From RBG-16-66-20 sp036560705 (GTDB lineage: Bacteria > Pseudomonadota > Gammaproteobacteria > Burkholderiales > SG8-39): DNA of 10,420 bases. The stretch is from NCBI GenBank assembly GCA_036560705.1, contig DATBQR010000012.1, positions 1 to 10,420 on the forward strand, given 5' to 3'. The translations under genes and the position numbers were made by a program. The first letter of the stretch is position 1. Each line of letters begins with the position of its first letter. This document shows positions 1-5,593 of the stretch, piece by piece. The notes beneath the pieces are model-generated. The model had not been told where the DNA came from, did no database searches, and saw only the letters and a list, made by a program, of their open reading frames with translations.

Positions 1-143
1 AGGCGCAGCTTGCTGCGCGGCACGAACCAGAGCAGGTAGCCCTTGCGGCTGCAGTGAGAGCAGTTGCACTCGATCGCCGGCCCGGGATCGGCTTCGACCT
101 CGAACGACACCTTGCCGCAGTGGCAGCTGCCCCGGTAGATCAT
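1..143 (-). CDS. GFA-family zinc-binding protein (partial, N-terminal 47 residues)
   Basis: Translating the minus strand from the ATG at 143-141 gives 47 complete codons before the window edge. The start has the hallmark of the GFA (glutathione-dependent formaldehyde-activating enzyme/CENP-V) family: a CxCG motif at residues 7-10 (SCHCGK), then CNCSHC at 26-31. These cysteines bind zinc in the family. Members are cytosolic proteins of roughly 110-150 residues. Despite the name, most have no proven activity on formaldehyde, so the substrate is unknown. GGAG lies 7 bases upstream of the ATG and supports this start. The gene is divergent from the DpgC-like gene, with 42 bases between the two starts. 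The C-terminal part, with the remaining zinc ligands, is outside the window. Family is confident; function is not. Confidence 0.88.
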   Translation of the reverse strand, partial: MIYRGSCHCGKVSFEVEADPGPAIECNCSHCSRKGYLLWFVPRSKLR

Positions 144-174
144 TCCTGCACTCCCGCACCGTGGTTCTAACCGA

Positions 175-180
175 TACTAT
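175..180 (+). promoter_or_regulatory. Candidate -10 box (TACTAT) just upstream of the DpgC-like gene
   Basis: TACTAT ends five bases before the ATG at 186 in an otherwise GC-rich 42-base divergent gap. No purine-rich Shine-Dalgarno is visible between it and the start. I see no good -35 element about 17 bases upstream (152-157 reads TCCCGC). If used by the housekeeping sigma factor, transcription would begin at or next to the start codon, giving a leaderless message. The prediction is weak and rests on one hexamer. Confidence 0.3.
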
Positions 181-185
181 TGCAC

Positions 186-1544
186 ATGGCCGACAACGTG
201 TTGCAACAAGCAGTGAAAGGCTGGGCGCGCACGGCGCCCGCGCGGACGACGGAGCTTTCGTCCGACAAGGCCGGTTTCGGCCATTTCTGGCTGAAATCGA
301 CGGACTTGCTGGCGCGCTTGCCGGCGAAACCGAAGCGCAACGCGGACGAAGCGGCGGCGGCGGCGGAGATCCTCGGCATCGCGCGCGACTCGCGGACGAA
401 GTTCATGCGCGCGCATGCGCGCGGCGTCTACGACGCGCTGACGGCGAAGCGCAGCATGTTCGTGCGCGTGGACGACCTGTGCGCGCGCGCGGCGACCGAA
501 TTTCCGGGGCTGGTGCCGGGCGAGAAGGACCTGGCGCGCGATTCCGGCATGCTCCAGGGCGAGAAGGACGGGCTGGAAGTCGACCAGGGCATTTTCCTCT
601 CGCAGGTGCTGAACGATCCGCCGGCGGGCGCGCATCTGTGCCACGCCATGCTGCTGCCGAGAGCAGAGTCGCAGGCGCTGCTGCCGGAATTCATCAAGAC
701 CGGAAAAATAGAATTCGCCGGCGCGCGGCTCGAGCGCCAGGGCAAGGCTTCCGTCCTGACGATGAGCAATCCGCAATACCTGAACGCGGAGGACGAGGGC
801 ACGATCGCGGGCGCGGAGAGCGCGGCGGACCTCGCGCTGCTCGATCCGCAGACCGAGGTCTGCGTGCTGCGCGGCGGCACGGTCACGCACACCAAGCACG
901 CGGGCAAGCGCCTGTTCGGCGCCGGCATCAACCTGACGCATCTCTACCAGGGAAAAATCCGCCTCCTCTGGTACCTGATCCGCGACCTGGGATTCGTCAA
1001 CAAGCTCTACCGCGGCCTCGCGCTGCCGGAGGTCGCGCCGGAAGAGGATTCCGTCGAGAAACTGTGGATCGCCGCGCTGGAAGGCTTCGCCATCGGCGGC
1101 CACTGCCAGATCCTGCTCACCATGGACCAGGTGATCGCCGCGAAGGACGCCTACATGACGCTGCCCGCGAGGAAGGAAGGCATCATCCCGGGCGCCGCCA
1201 ACCTGCGGCTGGCGCGCCACGTCGGCGACCGCGTCGCGCGCCAGGCGATCCTCGCCGAGCTGCGCATCGATTGCGCGAGCCCGCAGGGACGCCTGGTCTG
1301 CGACTACATCGCCGCCCCCGACGCGATGGATTTCGAGGTGACGCGCCTGGTGAACCACCTCACCGGCTCGGGCATGGTCAGCGCCGCCGGCAACCGGCGC
1401 GCGCTGCGCATCGCCGAGGAACCGCTGGACCAGTTCCGGCGCTACATGTCGGTGTACGCGCGCGAGCAGGCGCACTGCCACTTCAGCCCGGCGCTCATCG
1501 CCAACCTGGAAAAAAACTGGGACGCGAAGAACCGCAGGGGATAG
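186..1544 (+). CDS. DpgC-like crotonase-superfamily protein (putative cofactor-free acyl-CoA dioxygenase)
   Basis: A protein of 452 residues from the ATG at 186; a TTG at 180 in the same frame would add two residues but looks no better. From about residue 195 on it resembles DpgC, the (3,5-dihydroxyphenyl)acetyl-CoA 1,2-dioxygenase of glycopeptide antibiotic producers, which uses O2 without metal or organic cofactor. Visible signatures are NPQYLNAEDEG (195-205), GAGINLTHL (245-253), GFAIGGHCQ (300-308, crotonase oxyanion-hole region) and LPARKEGIIPGAANLRL (326-342). The helical N-terminal region of about 180 residues also fits DpgC (about 430 residues) rather than ordinary enoyl-CoA hydratases (about 260). 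DpgC has GGGAQ where this protein has GGHCQ. No DpgA, DpgB or DpgD partner is in the window, so the substrate is probably not the antibiotic precursor. An A7 run at 1510-1516 lies near the C-terminus. Convergent with the hydrolase, 7 bases apart. Confidence 0.85.
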   Translation: MADNVLQQAVKGWARTAPARTTELSSDKAGFGHFWLKSTDLLARLPAKPKRNADEAAAAAEILGIARDSRTKFMRAHARGVYDALTAKRSMFVRVDDLCARAATEFPGLVPGEKDLARDSGMLQGEKDGLEVDQGIFLSQVLNDPPAGAHLCHAMLLPRAESQALLPEFIKTGKIEFAGARLERQGKASVLTMSNPQYLNAEDEGTIAGAESAADLALLDPQTEVCVLRGGTVTHTKHAGKRLFGAGINLTHLYQGKIRLLWYLIRDLGFVNKLYRGLALPEVAPEEDSVEKLWIAALEGFAIGGHCQILLTMDQVIAAKDAYMTLPARKEGIIPGAANLRLARHVGDRVARQAILAELRIDCASPQGRLVCDYIAAPDAMDFEVTRLVNHLTGSGMVSAAGNRRALRIAEEPLDQFRRYMSVYAREQAHCHFSPALIANLEKNWDAKNRRG

Positions 1545-1551
1545 CCGCCGC

Positions 1552-2412
1552 TCAGGACAGCAGGAAATCCCTCACCAGCTTGATCTGATCGTCGTGCAGC
1601 AGCGTCGGCGCGTGGCCGACGCCGGCAATCTCCACCACCTTCGCCTTCGGTCCGCGCTCCGCCATCTTCGCGACGGTGTCGCGCGTCAGCAGGTCCGACA
1701 GTTCGCCGCGTAGCACCAGCGTCGGGCACTTGATGGCGTCCCAGAAGTTCCACAGCTCCAGGTCGCCTTCGGGCATGAATTTCCTGAAGGGCTCGGCGAG
1801 CTTCGGGTCATAGTGCAGGCGCAGGCTGCCGTCGGGATTCTTGCGCGTGACGACCTCGGTGAGAAAGCGCCACTCGGCGTCGCTATGCGGGCCGAAGGTC
1901 GCGCTCACCGTGCGCACGTATTTTTCGGCCGCTTCGATATTCGGAAACGCGGGCGCCATACCGACATAGCTCGCGATGCGCTCGAGCGACACCTTCGACA
2001 CCACCGGACCCGCGTCGTTGATCGCCAGCTTCTTGATGGGCGTATCCGGCAGCGAAGCGATCGTCATGCCGATCAGCGCGCCCATCGAGGTGCCGACCCA
2101 GTGCACGCCGTCGACATCGAGGCGCGCGAGCACGGTCACCATGTCCGACACGTACTGCGGGATCTGGTACAGCAGCGGATCGGCAAGCCAGGCCGAATCG
2201 CCGCGCCCGGCGATGTCCACGCTCACCACCCGGTACCGGTCGCTCATCGCGGCGGCCAGCGATTCGAAATCGCGCGCGCAGCGGGTGAGCCCGTGCACGC
2301 AGACAAGGACCTTGTCGTTCTTCGCATCGCCCCATTCCAGGTAGGCGATGCGATGCAGGCCGCGCGGCGACGCGCACTGCACGAAGCGCTGACGCGCCGC
2401 CACGCCGCCCAT
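1552..2412 (-). CDS. Alpha/beta-fold hydrolase
   Basis: A 286-residue cytosolic protein without signal peptide or membrane segments. Strand and motif order fit the alpha/beta hydrolase fold: HG oxyanion-hole pair at 40-41 (CVHGLTR), DIAGRGDS at 66-73, nucleophile elbow GTSMG with Ser109 at 107-111, probable acid Asp240 (RGELSD), and His267 in GVGHAPTL (264-271). The triad is therefore complete, so the protein should be an active esterase, thioesterase or C-C bond hydrolase; the substrate cannot be read from sequence. A helical cap of roughly 135-220 sits between the core halves. The start ATG overlaps the stop of the upstream dodecin-family gene by one base (TGATG), with no strong Shine-Dalgarno, which points to translational coupling. 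Last gene of the comEC-dodecin-hydrolase unit. An alternative start inside the reading frame is possible but less likely given the coupling. Confidence 0.92.
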   Translation of the reverse strand: MGGVAARQRFVQCASPRGLHRIAYLEWGDAKNDKVLVCVHGLTRCARDFESLAAAMSDRYRVVSVDIAGRGDSAWLADPLLYQIPQYVSDMVTVLARLDVDGVHWVGTSMGALIGMTIASLPDTPIKKLAINDAGPVVSKVSLERIASYVGMAPAFPNIEAAEKYVRTVSATFGPHSDAEWRFLTEVVTRKNPDGSLRLHYDPKLAEPFRKFMPEGDLELWNFWDAIKCPTLVLRGELSDLLTRDTVAKMAERGPKAKVVEIAGVGHAPTLLHDDQIKLVRDFLLS

Positions 2413-2633
2413 CAGGCGCCGTACTTGAAGGATAGCGAAAGCCGCGTGCGGAACTGCGTGACCTTGCCGTCCTCGACCTTGACGTCGAGCTTGGTCACCT
2501 CGGCGATGCGCAGGTCGCGCAGCGACTTCGCCGCCGTCTTCACCGCGACGCGCGCGGCATCTTCCCAGGACACGGAGCTGGTGCCGATGACGTCGGTGAC
2601 GCGGTAGACGGCGCTGCCGGATTTCTTTCCCAT
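2412..2633 (-). CDS. Dodecin-family small protein (flavin-contact residues replaced)
   Basis: A 73-residue protein. The ATG at 2633-2631 is preceded by AAGGAGG with 7-base spacing, so a longer reading frame starting near 2699 inside comEC is not the real start. Size and the pattern strand (YRVTDVIGTSS, 10-20), helix (23-40), then two strands (44-53 and 58-70, LSLSFKY at the end) match dodecins, which form 12-subunit hollow shells that store or buffer flavin. Aligned by eye with the Halobacterium and Thermus proteins, the conserved flavin-stacking tryptophan (W36 in Halobacterium) is Ile43, and the flavin-contacting glutamine (Q55) is Arg62. The fold is probably kept but flavin binding may be altered or lost. 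The stop overlaps the ATG of the hydrolase, so the two are probably made together. The family call is confident; the cargo is unknown. Confidence 0.88.
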   Translation of the reverse strand: MGKKSGSAVYRVTDVIGTSSVSWEDAARVAVKTAAKSLRDLRIAEVTKLDVKVEDGKVTQFRTRLSLSFKYGA

Positions 2634-2640
2634 GACTTGC

Positions 2641-2647
2641 CCTCCTT
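2641..2647 (-). promoter_or_regulatory. Strong Shine-Dalgarno that fixes the dodecin start
   Basis: AAGGAGG on the minus strand, 7 bases before the ATG at 2633. It is a near-perfect complement to the 16S rRNA 3' end and decides in favour of the 73-residue product. The ten bases GGAGGGCAAG recur at the antiporter start (around 7146-7155). Confidence 0.8.
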
Positions 2648-2676
2648 GGTGGACGATGCGGGGAATCCGCGGGGCC

Positions 2677-2682
2677 ATTATC
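2677..2682 (-). promoter_or_regulatory. Candidate -10 box (GATAAT) for the dodecin-hydrolase pair
   Basis: GATAAT on the minus strand matches five of six bases of TATAAT and lies in the 52-base gap between the comEC stop and the dodecin start. It would give a leader of about 35-40 bases that contains the Shine-Dalgarno. No convincing -35 element is seen at the expected spacing. It could allow the small gene to be expressed independently of comEC. Confidence 0.3.
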
Positions 2683-2685
2683 GCC

Positions 2686-4995
2686 CTAGGATGGCGCATC
2701 CTGCCAGTACCTGCGGCGGCGCCGCCTTTCGGTCTCGATTTGCAGTTGCCGATCGAACAACCGGACAGTCACGGCGCCGTCCCTGTCGGTGCGAAAAACT
2801 CCGCAATCAATGGCGGAATAGCGGCCCAATACCTCCCCGTTCGGGTGGCCGAAGCGGTTGCGGTAGCCCACCGGGATGACCGCGGCCGCCGGGCGCACCG
2901 CCGCGAGGAAGGCTTCGCTGGAGGAAGTCCGGCTGCCGTGGTGCGGCACCAGCAGCACGTCGGCGGACAGGGCGGCGGCATTCCCCGCCAGCATTTCCGC
3001 CTCGGCGGGTTTTTCGATGTCGCCGGTGAGCAGCATCGAGCGCCCACCCGCGCTCACTTTCAGCACGCAGCTCAGGTCGTTGGTTCTTTTCGCACCCGCC
3101 GCGGCGAGCGCCGGGTGCAGGAATTCGAAGCGCACGCCGTCCCAGGTCCATGCCAGCCCTGCCGCGCAGCGCCGGGCGCCGGGTACGAGGCCGAGCAGCG
3201 GATGCCCCGCGGGCAGCGACGACAGCATCGCATCCACCTCGAAGTTTTCGGCCACGGAGGCGGCGCCGCCCGAGTGGTCGATGTCGTTGTGCGTCACCAC
3301 CATCGCGTCCAGCCGCCCGACGCCGGCCGCGCGCAAATACGGCGCGATCACGCGCTCGCCGCTGTCGGCGTCGCTGCCGAACGCGGGCCCGGCGTCGTAC
3401 AGCAGCGCGCGGTTGGCGGTGCGCACCAGCACCGCGAGGCCCTGCCCGACATCCAGCGTGGTGATCCAGGCCTCGCCCGGCGCCGGCACGGGAGGCGGCA
3501 GCGCGACCGCCGGCAGCATCAGGGCGAGCCCGGTCGCGCGCCAGGGCAGGCCGCGCGGCGCAAGCAGCCACAGCACGCCCGCCAGCGCGAGCAGCACGCT
3601 CCACAGCGGCGGCGCGTGCTGCTGCCAGAGCGCCGCCGGCAGCGAGGCGCACCATTCGAGGAACTGCAGCAGCCACTCCATCAGCAGCGCGGAGAATTCG
3701 AGCAGCCGGTCCCAGGGCAGCACCGCGGCGGCGAGCGCGAGCGGCGTCACCACCGCCGACACCGCCGGAATCGCCACCGCGTTGGCGAGCGGCCCGACGA
3801 TCGACGCCTGGCCGAAGAGGAACAGCGCCGCCGGCGCGAGGCCGATGGTGATCGCCCATTGCACTCGCAGCCACTGTGTTGGCACCGGGTCTTTCTCGTT
3901 GGCGACGAAAAAGATGAGCGCCACCGCCCCGAAGGACAGCCAGAAACCCGCCGACAGCATCGCCCAGGGATCGAACACCAGCACCGCCGCGAGCGCCAGG
4001 GCGAGCGTGCGCGCGGGCGAGGCGATGCGTCCGGACCAGAGCGCCATCGCCACCACCGCGACCATCCAGAAGGTGCGCTGCGCGGGCACCGCTGAGCCGG
4101 CGATCAGGGTGTAGCCGAGCGCGCCGGCGATCGCCGCGAGCGCGGCCGCCTTGCGCGCCGGCAGCCGCAGGACGAGGAACGCCGAGCGGCGCCACAGCCA
4201 GCCCGTCAGCCAGGCGAACATGCCCGAGACCAGCGTCACGTGCAGCCCCGAGATGCTCATCAGGTGCGTGACGCCGGTGCGGCTGAACAGCCGCCATTCC
4301 TCCGCCGAGATGGCGCGCTGGTCGCCGACCGCAAGCGCGGCGAGGATGCCGCTCGCCGGCGTCTCGCCGAGCACGCGCCTGAAGCGGTCGCGCACGCGCT
4401 CCCGGACCTGCTCGATCCGGTCGGCAAAGCTGTTCCGCTCTCCCAGTCTTTCCGGAAACTCCTTTTTCGAGGCGCGCACGTACCCGGTCGCCCCCACGCC
4501 TCTTTCGAGCAGCCAGGCTTCGTAGTCGAAGCCGTTCGGGTTGACCTGCCCGTGCGGCCGGCGCAGGCGCACCGTGAAGCGCCAGCGTTCCCCCGGGTGG
4601 ACGGCGCCGGAAACAATCGCGGGCTGTTCTTCATATAGGGGACTGCGGTACCAGGACAGCAGGATCTTCCTCGGCAGCGGCGACGCCGAGGCTTCGGGCT
4701 CGAATTCGAAGCGCAGGCCGCGCTCGCCCGCCGCCGGCAGGCCGGCGACGACGCCGACGACTTCGAGGTCCCTGCCCTCGAGTTCCGGCGCAAGCCGGTC
4801 GTCCATGGCCAGGTGCGCCATGCCCAGCGCCCAGCAGAAGCCGAGCGCGAACGCCGCAGGCAGCCGGAGGATTTTCCCCTTGTGGAGGAAAACCACGCCG
4901 CAAATGCAGAGTCCCAGCCACCCCAAACCGGGGAGTTCGGGCTGCAGCTGAAGAAATAGAACGCCGGCGGCGAACGAAAGGATGACAAGCGTCAT
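2686..4995 (-). CDS. comEC: ComEC/Rec2 DNA-uptake channel
   Basis: A 769-residue inner-membrane protein with the full ComEC plan: N-terminal membrane segments (about 1-60), a soluble DUF4131/OB-like domain (about 65-175), the polytopic Competence domain (about 210-500) with the hallmark THLMSISGLHV (243-253), and a C-terminal metallo-beta-lactamase domain (about 508-750) with DVGQG (515-519), THNDIDH (568-574), TGD (657-659) and PHHGS (684-688). The family carries single-stranded DNA across the inner membrane during natural transformation; the metallo-beta-lactamase domain is thought to act as the nuclease. All key metal-site motifs are present, so it looks intact. The start gives a sensible first membrane helix but has no Shine-Dalgarno. 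The tail has six consecutive arginines (757-762), an unusual basic end. Divergent from the DUF2062 gene, 37 bases apart; dodecin and hydrolase follow on the same strand. Confidence 0.96.
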   Translation of the reverse strand: MTLVILSFAAGVLFLQLQPELPGLGWLGLCICGVVFLHKGKILRLPAAFALGFCWALGMAHLAMDDRLAPELEGRDLEVVGVVAGLPAAGERGLRFEFEPEASASPLPRKILLSWYRSPLYEEQPAIVSGAVHPGERWRFTVRLRRPHGQVNPNGFDYEAWLLERGVGATGYVRASKKEFPERLGERNSFADRIEQVRERVRDRFRRVLGETPASGILAALAVGDQRAISAEEWRLFSRTGVTHLMSISGLHVTLVSGMFAWLTGWLWRRSAFLVLRLPARKAAALAAIAGALGYTLIAGSAVPAQRTFWMVAVVAMALWSGRIASPARTLALALAAVLVFDPWAMLSAGFWLSFGAVALIFFVANEKDPVPTQWLRVQWAITIGLAPAALFLFGQASIVGPLANAVAIPAVSAVVTPLALAAAVLPWDRLLEFSALLMEWLLQFLEWCASLPAALWQQHAPPLWSVLLALAGVLWLLAPRGLPWRATGLALMLPAVALPPPVPAPGEAWITTLDVGQGLAVLVRTANRALLYDAGPAFGSDADSGERVIAPYLRAAGVGRLDAMVVTHNDIDHSGGAASVAENFEVDAMLSSLPAGHPLLGLVPGARRCAAGLAWTWDGVRFEFLHPALAAAGAKRTNDLSCVLKVSAGGRSMLLTGDIEKPAEAEMLAGNAAALSADVLLVPHHGSRTSSSEAFLAAVRPAAAVIPVGYRNRFGHPNGEVLGRYSAIDCGVFRTDRDGAVTVRLFDRQLQIETERRRRRRYWQDAPS
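2688..2702. repeat. Inverted repeat at the comEC stop (6-base arms, 3-base loop)
   Basis: AGGATG-GCG-CATCCT is a perfect hairpin with 6-base arms that begins at the last bases of the comEC stop codon. No run of T follows on the minus strand, so it is not a standard intrinsic terminator. It might stabilise the mRNA end or attenuate read-through into the dodecin gene, or be chance. Confidence 0.35.
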
Positions 4996-4996
4996 C
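4981..4996. repeat. Inverted repeat over the comEC start codon
   Basis: GATGAC-AAGC-GTCATC is a perfect inverted repeat with 6-base arms and a 4-base centre. It covers the first codons of comEC (ATG at 4995-4993) and abuts a TAAAAT box on the plus strand. It could be an operator site in the 37-base divergent control region or an mRNA hairpin masking the comEC start. Only position and symmetry support this. Confidence 0.35.
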
Positions 4997-5002
4997 TAAA
5001 AT
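4997..5002 (+). promoter_or_regulatory. Candidate -10 box (TAAAAT) for the DUF2062 gene
   Basis: TAAAAT matches five of six bases of the sigma-70 consensus and is one of the few AT-rich patches in this gap. Transcription would start near 5009, leaving a leader of about 24 bases. No clear -35 element is found at 16-18 bases upstream, and the leader has no evident Shine-Dalgarno. Confidence 0.35.
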
Positions 5003-5032
5003 CAAACGCGCCAAGCGGCGCGGCCGCCGACC

Positions 5033-5593
5033 ATGCCCAGAAAATTCTTCCGCAGGTTCCTGCCGGACAGCGACACGGTTCGCGCCAACAAGTACCTGGC
5101 GTGGTGCGCAACGCGGGGCCCGTGGCTGCATCACCCGAACCTGTGGTACCTGAACCGCCACTCGGTGGCCGGCGGCTTCGCCATCGGCCTGTTCGCCGGT
5201 CTCGTCCCGGGACCGCTGCAGATGCTTACCGCCGCGCTGCTGGCGATCCCGCTGAAAAAAAATCTGCCCGTCGCGCTCGCGACGACGCTCTACACCAACC
5301 CCTTCACCATCGCGCCGCTCTACCTGCTCGCCTACGGCTACGGCAGGCTGCTGCTGGGCGCGGGCAATGTCCCGATGGAAGTTCAGCCCTACGGCTGGGA
5401 CTGGGCGCATTCGATCGACTCGGCCCGGGCGCTGGCGTACTGGGCGCTCGCGCTCGGCAAGCCGCTGGCGGTCGGCCTGGTCGCGCTTGCGCTGACGCTG
5501 GCTGCAGGGGGGTACTGCGCCGTACAGCTCGCCTGGCGCGCCTGGGTGACCCGCGCCTGGCGCGCCCGCGCCAGGAAGCGGGCCGGCGCCTAG
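5033..5593 (+). CDS. DUF2062 domain membrane protein
   Basis: A 186-residue small inner-membrane protein of the DUF2062 family. The signature TNPFTIAPLYLLAYGYG lies at 88-104, preceded by a Gly-rich hydrophobic segment (about 45-70, FAIGLFAGLVPGPLQML). A third hydrophobic stretch spans about 135-165, and a short very basic tail (about 169-184, Arg-rich) is probably cytoplasmic. The function is unknown; the family often sits near comEC and lol genes in betaproteobacteria. The ATG at 5033 is the first methionine in frame that gives the full family N-terminus (MPRKFFRRFLPD, typical basic start). Codons for LKKNL contain an A8 run (5255-5262), odd in this GC-rich gene. The TAG stop shares the CTAG palindrome with the stop of the convergent antiporter gene. 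Confidence 0.9.
   Translation: MPRKFFRRFLPDSDTVRANKYLAWCATRGPWLHHPNLWYLNRHSVAGGFAIGLFAGLVPGPLQMLTAALLAIPLKKNLPVALATTLYTNPFTIAPLYLLAYGYGRLLLGAGNVPMEVQPYGWDWAHSIDSARALAYWALALGKPLAVGLVALALTLAAGGYCAVQLAWRAWVTRAWRARARKRAGA

Noticed and set aside
351..366. GCG trinucleotide run as a phase-variation repeat
   Set aside because: It encodes an Ala stretch in frame; length changes in units of three would not switch the gene off, and five units are common in GC-rich DNA.
177..1481. 434-codon minus-strand open frame opposite the DpgC-like gene
   Set aside because: The sense strand carries clear DpgC/crotonase motifs; the antisense product is compositionally biased and featureless.
1545..1551. Bidirectional terminator between the DpgC-like and hydrolase genes
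   Set aside because: The gap is only 7 bases and I see no stem with a T run on either strand.
161..1588. 475-codon plus-strand frame overlapping the DpgC-like gene
   Set aside because: Arg/Gly/Ala-rich shadow in another frame; no motif and no ribosome site.
2634..2699. Longer N-terminus for the dodecin-family gene (start at 2699)
   Set aside because: The extension overlaps the comEC end, does not match dodecins, and the perfect Shine-Dalgarno fixes the start at 2633.
2632..4095. 487-codon plus-strand open frame opposite comEC
   Set aside because: Low-complexity Arg/His/Gln-rich shadow of comEC with no recognisable domain.
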